Counted from the stretch's first letter, positions 1 through 6,377 are shown. The stretch is DNA of 7,360 nt from Acidobacteriota bacterium (GCA_021789565.1 JAJYJL010000380.1:1-7360), one strand, 5' to 3'. The notes: a model not told the origin generated them from the letters alone. A program made the numbers and translations.

Positions 1-489
1 AAGGATACGATGAGGTTGTGGCAGTGGTGTATAGTGCTCTGCGTCGCGCTGGGTTTTGCAGTGGCGCCCGCGCGGGCGGTGACGCTCGAACGCGACAGTG
101 TGAGCAGCACGGGCGCGCAGGCGGACCAGCAGGAAGAAAAGCCCGCCGATGGCAAATCCCACATGGAGATAAAGGGCCAGCGTGTGAGCGGAGGTCATCC
201 CGGCGAAGAAGAGGAATACTCCGAAGCCTGTGGCCAGCGCCAGCCCCAGGGTGCAGATGCGCCCTGAAAGACTGCTGAGAAACTCCCTGTGGCGTTTGAG
301 ATAAATGACAAAAAGAACGGCCGCCAGCACGCCAAGGAAAGCATGGAGCAGCGCGTTGATGACGTAGAAGAGGTCTGGTGTGGCATACGCTGCCAGATAA
401 GCGGCGTTGAACGCAAGTATGAGGCCAAGAATGAGCAGCGCAAAACTCAGCCGACGACGGCGCCCGCCGTTTCCGGGATTAACACTCAT
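1..489 (-). CDS. Partial four-helix membrane protein, N-terminal part, runs off left edge
   Basis: Reading from the ATG at 487-489 towards position 1, 163 codons stay open and no stop is reached, so the C-terminus lies outside the window. The N-terminus is MSVNPGNGGRRRR, a basic cytoplasmic lead. Four strongly hydrophobic segments follow at about residues 14-35, 42-64, 78-97 and 101-124, with short basic loops (KRHRE near 65-69, RLRAR near 123-127). Histidines lie in or near the helices (H49, H102, H109). The last ~38 codons become rich in H, R and Q and look less convincing. A purine-rich stretch (AAGAAGGGC) lies upstream but is further from the start than usual. The gene is divergent from the CRTAC1-type gene. 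From memory, multihaem cytochrome-like proteins with N-terminal helices neighbour such genes in Acidobacteriota, but no CxxCH motif is visible here, so the product is left as membrane protein of unknown function. Confidence 0.6.
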   Translation of the reverse strand, partial: MSVNPGNGGRRRRLSFALLILGLILAFNAAYLAAYATPDLFYVINALLHAFLGVLAAVLFVIYLKRHREFLSSLSGRICTLGLALATGFGVFLFFAGMTSAHTLALYLHVGFAIGGLFFLLVRLRARAAHTVAFERHRPRGRHCKTQRDAEHYTPLPQPHRIL

Positions 490-846
490 ATGCAATTTGA
501 TATGCCCTTCTTGCCCCAACCTCGACGCGAGGACTTTACGTTATCGAATACGGCTAAGCTATTGCAATGAGCTTTTGTACCGGCAGCATCATTTTTACGT
601 ACTAGACGCAGAATTTTTTTCTACTAATGACGGCTGCCATTTGGCGAAAAGGACTTCCCGTGGCTGGGTGTTTGCAGGCCAAATGAACACTGCCGGTGTT
701 TCCTAGTCTGAATCCATTACCTCCGATCATTTATTTCACTAGGCAGGCGTCAAAAAAAGTCTAGATTTTGGAAAGCCCTTGCGGTCAAACTCGAGTGAAA
801 GTTATTGTGAATAGCGCGTAAGCGTCGGGTGCGGAATGTACAGGCA
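490..846. other. Divergent intergenic region, no gene
   Basis: This stretch between the left-edge membrane protein and the CRTAC1-type gene is visibly more AT-rich than its neighbours, with homopolymer runs at 613-620 (T) and 752-758 (A). Open frames here lack coding character. It must hold promoters for both directions. A weak minus-strand candidate is TTGCAA (562-567) and GATAAC (545-540, read on minus) with a 16-base spacer. A weak plus-strand candidate is TTGCGG (779-784) with TATTGT (803-808), spacer 18. Neither is close to consensus. The inverted repeat listed separately lies in the middle. I see no small RNA, riboswitch or attachment site. Confidence 0.6.
638..700. promoter_or_regulatory. 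Inverted repeat plus adjoining dyad, possible operator
   Basis: CATTTGGC at 638-645 is the exact reverse complement of GCCAAATG at 678-685, separated by 32 bases. The right arm abuts a second small dyad, AACAC (686-690) with GTGTT (696-700) around TGCCG. Arms spaced about four helical turns apart in a divergent promoter region would suit a dimeric regulator bound at two half-sites or a looped operator. This is seen directly as base pairing, but 8 bp and 5 bp arms can arise by chance, and the regulatory role is inference. The response regulator encoded downstream is one candidate ligand. Confidence 0.25.
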
Positions 847-2595
847 ATGAACCGTCGTAATCTGCTGAAGCTGCTTGTGGGGATCGGGGCTGTAGGTGGC
901 GCAGGCGGCTTGATCTACGAGTCACCGCGCATCCGTGAGGAACTGTCACGACTGGCGCATCGGAATTCTTCCAAAGCTCCTTTCAAAATCCAACTGGCAG
1001 ACGTCACCCAACAAGCCGGCATTGTTTTCCAGCACAATACAGGCGCTTTCGGTAAGAAATACCTGCCGGAAACTCTGGGTTCCGGGTGCGCCTTCCTGGA
1101 TTACGACAACGACGGCTGGCTGGACATCCTGCTGATCAACGGAAAAGACTGGCCGGGGCACGGCAATCATCGTACGACGATGAAGCTCTACCGGAACAAC
1201 CGCAACGGGACCTTCACGGACGTGACCCGCCGGGCCGGGCTTGACGTTGAGATGTACGGCATCGGCGTGGCGGTGGGCGACTACGACAACGACGGGTTTG
1301 ATGACTTTTACGTCACCACTTACGGCCAGAACTATCTGTTCCACAACAACGGCAACGGTACTTTTACGGATGTGACCAGCGCCGCCCGCCTGGGCGGCTA
1401 TTCGAGCCTGAGCACTTCGGCCCTGTGGTTTGATTATGACCGCGACGGCCACCTGGACCTGCTGGTGGCCAATTATGTGAAGTGGTCGCCGGAAACGGAC
1501 ATCTTCTGCAGCCTGGATGGAAAGACCAAGTCCTACTGCACACCGGAGGCTTATCCGGGCACCACCTGCTGGCTGTTCCACAACCGCGGCGACGGAACTT
1601 TTGAGGACGTGACCGGCCAGTCCGGTCTGCACGATTCCACATCCAAGTCGCTGGGCATCACGATGATTGACTACGACCTCGACGGCTGGCCCGACGTCTT
1701 CATTGCCAATGACACGCAGCCCAACAAGCTTTACCACAACAACCACGATGGAACGTTTGCGGAGGTTGCCGTATCAGCGGGAGTTGCCTTCAGCGAAGAC
1801 GGCGTGGCCCGGGCCGGCATGGGCGCCGACGCCGCCGACTATGATAACTCCGGGCTGCCCAGTCTGGTGGTCACCAACTTTTCCCAGCAGATGGTGGGAC
1901 TCTACCGGAACGAGGGACACGGTTTCTTTATTGACGAGGCGCCCTCGAACGCCGTGGGACAGTCCACCAGGATGACGCTGGGCTTTGGCTGTTTCTTCTT
2001 CGATGTTGATCTTGACAGCATGCTTGACCTGTTGGTGGCCAACGGCCATATTGATGCCACCATCAGCCACGTCGAAGCGAACATTACTTATGCAGAGACT
2101 CCACGCTTGTTCCATAATGAAGGGCATGGTAAGTTCCGTGATATCAGCGCCCTGGTAGGGAAATCGTTTGACAAGCCTAAAGTGGCCCGGGGCGCTGCCT
2201 ACGGCGACTTTGATAACGATGGAGACCTGGATGTGCTGATGACCACTAATAACGGCCCGGCCTATCTCTATCGCAACGACGGAGGGACCAACAACAGCAT
2301 CCGGTTCTCCACCGTCGGCGTCCGGTCAAACCGTGATGGCATTGGGACCAACGTCCACATCTGGGCGCCGCAGGGCAAGCGCTGGCTGACGGTGAAGAGC
2401 GGATCGAGTTATCTTTCCTGCTCAGACACAAGAGTCACTTTCGGACTGGGCGCTTCCCGGTATATCGAAAAAGCGCTGCTCGAGTGGCCCAGCGGCGAGA
2501 AGCAGGAGCTGGGAAGGCTGGAAGCCGGCCGCACATACGTGGTCCAGGAAGGAAAGGGCATCATTCACGACATTCCTTTCGAGGGTTCTGCATAA
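847..2595 (+). CDS. Tat-exported CRTAC1 family protein (FG-GAP/VCBS propeller with ASPIC/UnbV domain)
   Basis: Predicted extracytoplasmic beta-propeller protein of the CRTAC1 (cartilage acidic protein 1-like) family; biochemical role unknown. I start at ATG 847 (582 aa), because this puts a twin-arginine signal at the N-terminus: MNRRNLLKLL, then a Gly/Ala-rich hydrophobic stretch to about residue 24. An in-frame GTG at 829 would add six residues. Neither start has a clear ribosome binding site. There is no lipobox cysteine. Seven repeats each carry an Asp-rich calcium-type loop: DYDNDG (two copies), DYDRDG, DYDLDG, DYDNSG, DVDLDS and DFDNDG, at about residues 85, 145, 196, 275, 331, 386 and 454. 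Most are followed by LY/LF-x-N-N/R-x-GTF strands. The C-terminal ASPIC/UnbV module spans about 490-555 (SNRDGIGTNV, GSSYLSCSDTRVTFGLG, LEWPSG). Length is typical for single-propeller members. It is followed after 5 bases by a histidine kinase gene, so likely cotranscribed. Confidence 0.9.
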   Translation: MNRRNLLKLLVGIGAVGGAGGLIYESPRIREELSRLAHRNSSKAPFKIQLADVTQQAGIVFQHNTGAFGKKYLPETLGSGCAFLDYDNDGWLDILLINGKDWPGHGNHRTTMKLYRNNRNGTFTDVTRRAGLDVEMYGIGVAVGDYDNDGFDDFYVTTYGQNYLFHNNGNGTFTDVTSAARLGGYSSLSTSALWFDYDRDGHLDLLVANYVKWSPETDIFCSLDGKTKSYCTPEAYPGTTCWLFHNRGDGTFEDVTGQSGLHDSTSKSLGITMIDYDLDGWPDVFIANDTQPNKLYHNNHDGTFAEVAVSAGVAFSEDGVARAGMGADAADYDNSGLPSLVVTNFSQQMVGLYRNEGHGFFIDEAPSNAVGQSTRMTLGFGCFFFDVDLDSMLDLLVANGHIDATISHVEANITYAETPRLFHNEGHGKFRDISALVGKSFDKPKVARGAAYGDFDNDGDLDVLMTTNNGPAYLYRNDGGTNNSIRFSTVGVRSNRDGIGTNVHIWAPQGKRWLTVKSGSSYLSCSDTRVTFGLGASRYIEKALLEWPSGEKQELGRLEAGRTYVVQEGKGIIHDIPFEGSA

Positions 2596-2600
2596 GTCAC

Positions 2601-4019
2601 ATGGGTGAATCCGCTTCGCAGTACGAACAGTTGCGAAAAATTCCTTCGCCATCCACGCGCCTGTGGATCGGCCTCTGCATTATCCTTTCCATCTTCCTGA
2701 TTTTTGTGGTTTACAGCAGCCGCCAGATCCGCTGGCTGGAGGACTTCCAGGTCAACGTGGTCCAGAAGAACCGCAAGGCCTCGCTGCAGCTCCTGAGGCT
2801 GCAAAATGACGCGTACCTGCTGGCTATTTCGCTGCGCGACCTGGCGCTTTCCAAAAGCCGTTATCCTATTCGAGACTGGGAGTCGGAGTTCGCGCGTGTC
2901 CGCAATGACATGGAAAACGCGGCGATGCTGGAAGGGAAGTACGCGGTTGACACTCCAGCCAGCCATGACAAGCGCATCCAGTTGCGCCACGCGCTGGCAG
3001 ACTTCGGCGCCACCGCCGACGGGGTGTTTGCCCTGGCGGCGAAAGGCAGGAACGCTGAAGCACGCACCCTAATCCAGACGGAACTCGAAAATAAGAGGGC
3101 CGTCATTTCCGAAATTGTGGCCCGGCTGCTGGTGCTGAATGACGAGGCGCAGTCCGATGCTGCGGACCGCATCAACGCAACCTACGAGAACGTCAAGACG
3201 GACATTTTTCTCATCACCGGCCTGCTGTTCCTGCTGGCGCTGGGGACCGGCTTGTACACGTTTGCGGCCAACAAAAAGACCTTTGCAAAGCTGCAGCATC
3301 TAGCCGAGCAGCTTCAGGTTCAGTCCGGACAGTTGCGGAAACTTTCCTGGAAGCTGATCGAGGTTCAGGAGGAAACGTTGCGGCGCGTAGCCCGGGACCT
3401 GCACGATGAGTTCGGGCAAATCCTGACCGCCATCGGCGTCATGCTGAACCGCGCCGGGCGCAAAGCCAACAATCCTGATCCTGCACTGATCTCTGAACTT
3501 GAGTACATTAAGGGCATTGTGGAGGAAACCCTTTCGAAAGTCCGCGACCAGTCGCAGATGTTCCGGCCAGGCGTACTGGATGACTTTGGACTGGACCAGA
3601 CGCTCGAATGGTTTACCCGCCAATTTTCGCGCCAGGCCGGGATCGCGGTCCATTTCAACGGCTCGCTGGCAGGCGGCCGTATCCCCCCGGAGGAAGCCAT
3701 CCACGTTTACCGCATTGTTCAGGAGGCGCTGAACAACGTGGCGCGCCACTCCCGTGCCACGGAAGCCTGGGTGGAAATGGAAGAGAGAGCGTGCGATCTC
3801 TGCTTGGAAATCCGCGATAATGGTGTAGGATTTGAAATTGGCAATCCCGCGGAGCGGTCTCCGAATGACGGTATTGGTTTGATGGGAATGCGCGAACGCG
3901 CTGAACATTTGAACGGTACGCTTGAGGTGCAATCATCTCCGGGAAAGGGAACGGCCATCAACGTTCGAATACCTCTGAAAGAGGCACCGGAATCACGAGT
4001 TGCTGAAAAGGTGGGGTAA
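2601..4019 (+). CDS. Sensor histidine kinase, NarL/UhpB-type (HisKA_3)
   Basis: Membrane sensor kinase of 472 aa that would autophosphorylate on histidine and pass the phosphate to the regulator encoded next. The ATG at 2601 is chosen because it lies just after the upstream stop and gives a normal N-terminus; the frame is open back to 2484 but that part overlaps the CRTAC1-type gene. Segments in order: first membrane helix about 21-40, a mostly helical extracytoplasmic domain about 41-198 resembling four-helix-bundle sensors (YLLAISLRDLALSKSRYP; later a KGRNAEARTLIQTELE stretch), second membrane helix about 201-222, a coiled linker 225-255 without a recognisable HAMP domain, then HisKA_3 with phospho-acceptor H268 in RDLHDEFGQ. 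The ATPase domain has the N box QEALNNVARHS (N379), the G1 box DNGVGF (406-411) and the G2 box GIGLMGMRERA (424-434). All catalytic motifs look intact. GAGGG at 2581-2585 is far from the start, so coupling to the upstream gene is likely. Confidence 0.93.
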   Translation: MGESASQYEQLRKIPSPSTRLWIGLCIILSIFLIFVVYSSRQIRWLEDFQVNVVQKNRKASLQLLRLQNDAYLLAISLRDLALSKSRYPIRDWESEFARVRNDMENAAMLEGKYAVDTPASHDKRIQLRHALADFGATADGVFALAAKGRNAEARTLIQTELENKRAVISEIVARLLVLNDEAQSDAADRINATYENVKTDIFLITGLLFLLALGTGLYTFAANKKTFAKLQHLAEQLQVQSGQLRKLSWKLIEVQEETLRRVARDLHDEFGQILTAIGVMLNRAGRKANNPDPALISELEYIKGIVEETLSKVRDQSQMFRPGVLDDFGLDQTLEWFTRQFSRQAGIAVHFNGSLAGGRIPPEEAIHVYRIVQEALNNVARHSRATEAWVEMEERACDLCLEIRDNGVGFEIGNPAERSPNDGIGLMGMRERAEHLNGTLEVQSSPGKGTAINVRIPLKEAPESRVAEKVG

Positions 4020-4025
4020 ACGCTT

Positions 4026-4700
4026 ATGTCGTCCGCTTCCTCCGAAAAGAAAATCAGGGTTTTCCTCGCCGACGATCACGCGCTGGTACGGCAGGGCTTC
4101 CGCCGTTTGCTGGAAGACGACCCGCGCATCGAGGTCGTGGGTGAAGCCAACACAGGGCTTTCGGCCATCGAGCAGTGCAGAAAGATCAAGCCCGACGTGG
4201 TGGTGATGGACCTTCTGATGCCGGAGATTGGCGGCCTCGAAGCCACGGCGGAAATCCTGAAGGCCAATCCGGAAACCAAGATCCTGATTCTCAGTATGTA
4301 CTCGAACCCCGCTTATGTGCGCAAGGCCATCGAAGCCGGCGCCAAAGGCTACATCCTGAAAGACGCGATTGAAGTGGACCTGCCCCAGGCTGTCGTGGTG
4401 CTTTCGCAAGGCGGCGCCTACATGAGCCCGGCGATTTCAAACCTGGTGCTTGAAGGACTCAAAACAGGGACGATGCAGGAGAAGGGCGACGACCCCTACG
4501 ACCGCCTGACGCTCCGGGAAAAGGAAGTTCTTCAATTGATCGCCCAGGGAAAATCCAACAAGGAAATTGCCATCCTGTTGGATATCAGTATTAACACGGT
4601 GGCTGTCCATCGGGCCCGGCTGATGGAAACGCTGGGTCTCCACCGCACGGCGGAACTGGTGCTTTACGCGGTGAAAAAGGGCATCGTCCAGCCACAGTAG
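4026..4700 (+). CDS. NarL/FixJ-family response regulator (REC plus LuxR-type HTH)
   Basis: Cytoplasmic DNA-binding response regulator of 224 aa, the expected partner of the kinase encoded 6 bases upstream. The receiver domain covers about residues 10-128. It has the acidic pair D16/D17 (LADDHALVRQGF), phospho-acceptor D62 (VVVMDLLMPE), S90 at the switch Ser/Thr position (LILSMYS) and K112 (GYILKDA). A linker of about 25 residues leads to the LuxR-type helix-turn-helix, about 159-216, with LTLREKEVLQLIAQGKSNKE and TVAVHRARLMETLGL including the recognition helix. All signature residues are present, so it is probably phosphorylation-competent. The start has a good Shine-Dalgarno-like AGGTGGGG at 4009-4016, nine bases before the ATG and overlapping the end of the kinase gene, consistent with coupling. 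Targets are unknown; autoregulation of the operon is common in this family but not shown here. Confidence 0.95.
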   Translation: MSSASSEKKIRVFLADDHALVRQGFRRLLEDDPRIEVVGEANTGLSAIEQCRKIKPDVVVMDLLMPEIGGLEATAEILKANPETKILILSMYSNPAYVRKAIEAGAKGYILKDAIEVDLPQAVVVLSQGGAYMSPAISNLVLEGLKTGTMQEKGDDPYDRLTLREKEVLQLIAQGKSNKEIAILLDISINTVAVHRARLMETLGLHRTAELVLYAVKKGIVQPQ

Positions 4701-4734
4701 CCCGGAATATTCAGGACCCAACAGGCTTCCGCGA

Positions 4735-4760
4735 AACGGCACGGCTTCAGTCGTGCCGTT
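4735..4760. repeat. Palindromic hairpin 1 of the intergenic cluster
   Basis: AACGGCACG (4735-4743) pairs exactly with CGTGCCGTT (4752-4760). A G.U and a C-G pair extend the stem to 11 bp with apex TTCA. It lies 35 bases after the response regulator stop and could limit transcription, but it is followed by TTGGAGC rather than a U-tract, so it is not a classic intrinsic terminator. Bases 4738-4758 match the reverse complement of 4860-4880 at 20 of 21 positions. Confidence 0.75.
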
Positions 4761-4794
4761 GGAGCACCTCAAATGCTCCTGGGGATTCAGCCCC
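4761..4794. repeat. Two small adjoining hairpins (2 and 3) of the intergenic cluster
   Basis: GGAGCA (4761-4766) pairs with TGCTCC (4774-4779) across a 7-base loop. Immediately after it, GGGG (4781-4784) pairs with CCCC (4791-4794) across ATTCAG. On the minus strand the second reads GGGGCTGAATCCCC, sharing the CTGAA apex with hairpins 1 and 5. The stems are short, so structure alone is weak evidence. Their tandem placement directly after hairpin 1 makes chance less likely. Confidence 0.5.
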
Positions 4795-4826
4795 TGAACG
4801 GAACGCTCGTTGGGCCGGAATTTTCA

Positions 4827-4840
4827 GCGGCTAAAGCCGC
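4827..4840. repeat. Hairpin 4 of the intergenic cluster
   Basis: GCGGC (4827-4831) pairs with GCCGC (4836-4840) around TAAA, giving the motif GGCTAAAGCC. It is preceded by TTTTCA and followed by CTCCTTCG. The apex CTAAA is a one-base variant of the CTGAA apex of the other hairpins and is read on the plus strand here, the opposite orientation to hairpins 1 and 3. Confidence 0.6.
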
Positions 4841-4860
4841 CTCCTTCGAACCGCCTCTGC

Positions 4861-4880
4861 GGCACGACTGAAGTCGTGCC
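4861..4880. repeat. Hairpin 5, inverted copy of hairpin 1
   Basis: GGCACGACTGAAGTCGTGCC is a near-perfect palindrome with 8-bp arms (4861-4868 and 4873-4880) and apex TGAA. It is nearly identical to hairpin 1 in opposite orientation, as shown by apex TGAA here against TTCA there. It lies 75 bases beyond the stop of the ROK gene, which converges from the right, so the pair could work as a two-way transcription barrier. No U-tract follows on either strand. From memory, palindromes of this wording recur between genes in Acidobacteriota. Confidence 0.75.
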
Positions 4881-4955
4881 CCTTCTCCCCTTTCACGGCA
4901 ACATCCGGTGGTTCATGAATAGTCGGAGATAGGGCCCATAGTGGCATTCCACTTT

Positions 4956-6116
4956 TCACCGGCCTTTGCTTGCGGCAGCCTTGCAGGCGGCCATCATGCT
5001 GGAGTAGATCGCCCCGTAGGTTTGCGCCTGGTCTCCCAACTGACTGATCACGACGGGCGGACAGTTCGGCTGAATCTTTTGTGCGACACCAGAAACTGTT
5101 TGAAGCATAAACTCGGGAGCACCCCGGCTGATACCGCCACCCAGCACGATCATGTCGGGGTCCAGCACCCCGACGATATTGGCGATGCCGACGCCCAGAA
5201 TCGTGAAGATAGTTTCGAGAGTCTTGCGGGCTTTTGCATTTCCTCTGCGAAAAGCCTCGAAAACAAAGTAGGCGTCGCGAGTTTCCGCAAGTCCGGCTGA
5301 CTTGTCGCGCGCCCGGGGCTTGATGAGTTTTCGTCCGAGTGTTGCGATACCCTGCCCGGAGGCATGGCTTTCAAAGTACCCGGTATCCCCGAAGTCTTCA
5401 TTCCAACGCGGCCAGTCGACGTTCAGGAACTGAAGCTCCCCCGCCGCGCCCGTGCGCCCCGCATAGAGCTGTCCGTTGACAAAAATCCCTGACCCGATGC
5501 CGGTTCCCAGGGCGATGAAAACAAAGTTGTCGAGATCGCGCGCGACTCCGCGCCAGCGTTCACCGATGGCAGCCATATTAGCGTCATTATCGATGCAGAC
5601 TGGAAGCCGAAATTCCTTCTCCAGTTCGCGCTTCAGGTTGATGTTCTTCCAACCTGAAAGATTATTGGCCATCAGCACCAGGCCGGTCCGCGGGTCCACT
5701 GCACTGGGGACCGCCATGGCGAGCGCGCGGAGCCTGTTTCGTCTTCCCGCAGGGACCAGCCTTTGAATACCTTTTTTGATCTGACTGATGGTTTTTCCGG
5801 GCCCGTCTTCCGGCCGAATCTTTTCCGTCGTGTCGCTAATGATCTCTCCTGAAAAATCAGCCAGCGCAAAATGGAGGTGGCTCGCTCCCATGTCGATTCC
5901 GACAATGTAGCCGTAATCAGGGTTGAGACGAAAACCACGGCGGGCTTCCGACGGGATAATGATTCCTGCCCGGCGAAGTTTTCCTGTCTGGTTCCTGGCT
6001 GTGCCGGGAGTGAGTTTGAGCTTCCTGGCAAGCGCGTCTGTTTGAATAGAAGGATGGTGCGAAACCTCTTCGAGGATTTGGAACAGACTGCTTTGCAGAC
6101 TAAAATTGTTTTTCAT
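4956..6116 (-). CDS. ROK family protein with N-terminal winged helix, zinc site lost
   Basis: A 386-aa protein of the NagC/Mlc/XylR type: DNA-binding domain fused to a sugar-kinase-like ROK domain, likely a cytoplasmic transcriptional regulator. The winged helix covers about residues 8-62 (IQTDALARKLKLTPGTARNQ then GKLRRAGIIIP). The ROK domain has the phosphate-binding start GIDMGASHLHFAL (73-85), the catalytic-Asp motif IDNDAN (D178), GTGIGSGIFVNGQLYAG (204-220), GE at 226-227 and the second nucleotide motif VLGGGIS (324-330). The usual GEIGH...CxCGxxGC zinc site is replaced: F230, E240, F242 and Y247 stand where the His and three Cys should be, while G243, G246 and E249 remain. The gene is alone, convergent with the response regulator and divergent from nfi. 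No clear ribosome binding site precedes ATG 6114-6116. Kinase activity rather than regulation is possible but less likely given the HTH. Confidence 0.9.
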   Translation of the reverse strand: MKNNFSLQSSLFQILEEVSHHPSIQTDALARKLKLTPGTARNQTGKLRRAGIIIPSEARRGFRLNPDYGYIVGIDMGASHLHFALADFSGEIISDTTEKIRPEDGPGKTISQIKKGIQRLVPAGRRNRLRALAMAVPSAVDPRTGLVLMANNLSGWKNINLKRELEKEFRLPVCIDNDANMAAIGERWRGVARDLDNFVFIALGTGIGSGIFVNGQLYAGRTGAAGELQFLNVDWPRWNEDFGDTGYFESHASGQGIATLGRKLIKPRARDKSAGLAETRDAYFVFEAFRRGNAKARKTLETIFTILGVGIANIVGVLDPDMIVLGGGISRGAPEFMLQTVSGVAQKIQPNCPPVVISQLGDQAQTYGAIYSSMMAACKAAASKGR

Positions 6117-6156
6117 GAGTGTTTGCGATGCTGATGCTCTGTGACGGTATCAATTT

Positions 6157-6179
6157 GCCCTAAGGGCTGCTCTAAGGGC
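6157..6179. promoter_or_regulatory. Tandem octamer CTAAGGGC, possible operator of the ROK gene
   Basis: CTAAGGGC occurs at 6160-6167 and again at 6172-6179, a 12-base period. The first copy is embedded in GCCCTAAGGGC (6157-6167), palindromic except for its centre. The site lies about 41-63 bases upstream of the ROK start, where an operator or promoter-proximal site is expected. ROK regulators often control neighbouring promoters, so self-binding is plausible. Binding is inference only; two octamers can recur by chance. Confidence 0.25.
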
Positions 6180-6357
6180 CTGTTCACCGACGATCCCATT
6201 GCGGGAACTTGAAATCCAAAAGTTTACCGCGATTTCAGGCCCATGCCAACTGGCCCACGCGCCACCGGCATCATTGAGATGGGCGGCGGGTTTGCATCGG
6301 AACGGGGTGGTCCTGCAACAGCAATTCCGCCGCTGCATTCAAAATCACAACTTGAAG

Positions 6358-6363
6358 TATGAT
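6358..6363 (+). promoter_or_regulatory. Possible -10 element for nfi
   Basis: TATGAT matches the sigma-70 -10 consensus at five of six positions. At the usual distance upstream (6333-6340) there is no recognisable -35. If used, transcription would start near 6370, only about eight bases before ATG 6378 and after the alternative TTG 6369, which would favour the ATG. The match could be accidental. Confidence 0.2.
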
Positions 6364-6377
6364 CAGGTTTGAAAAGA

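Noticed and set aside
769..784. Sigma-54-like pattern TTGGAAAGCCCTTGCGG before the CRTAC1-type gene
   Set aside because: The GG and GC elements are one base closer than the fixed spacing sigma-54 requires, and the CAC part of the -24 element is absent.
946..1746. 266-codon minus-strand ORF inside the CRTAC1-type gene
   Set aside because: It is the antisense image of the Asp/Asn-rich repeats (Val-rich VVVV runs) and has no domain of its own; the plus-strand frame has unmistakable repeats.
2484..2600. N-terminal extension of the histidine kinase into the CRTAC1-type gene
   Set aside because: The added 39 residues are Arg/His/Gly-rich shadow sequence within the UnbV-coding region; ATG 2601 gives a normal kinase N-terminus.
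3300..3932. 210-codon minus-strand ORF inside the kinase gene
   Set aside because: It is antisense to the HisKA_3 and ATPase motifs, which are complete on the plus strand.
4735..4880. CRISPR array or intrinsic terminators
   Set aside because: Repeats are palindromes of differing sequence without regular spacers, and none of the hairpins is followed by a U-tract on either strand.
6150..6338. 62-codon minus-strand ORF in the ROK/nfi spacer
   Set aside because: Composition is Cys/Arg/Ala-rich with no motif or ribosome binding site, and it would fill the promoter region of the ROK gene.
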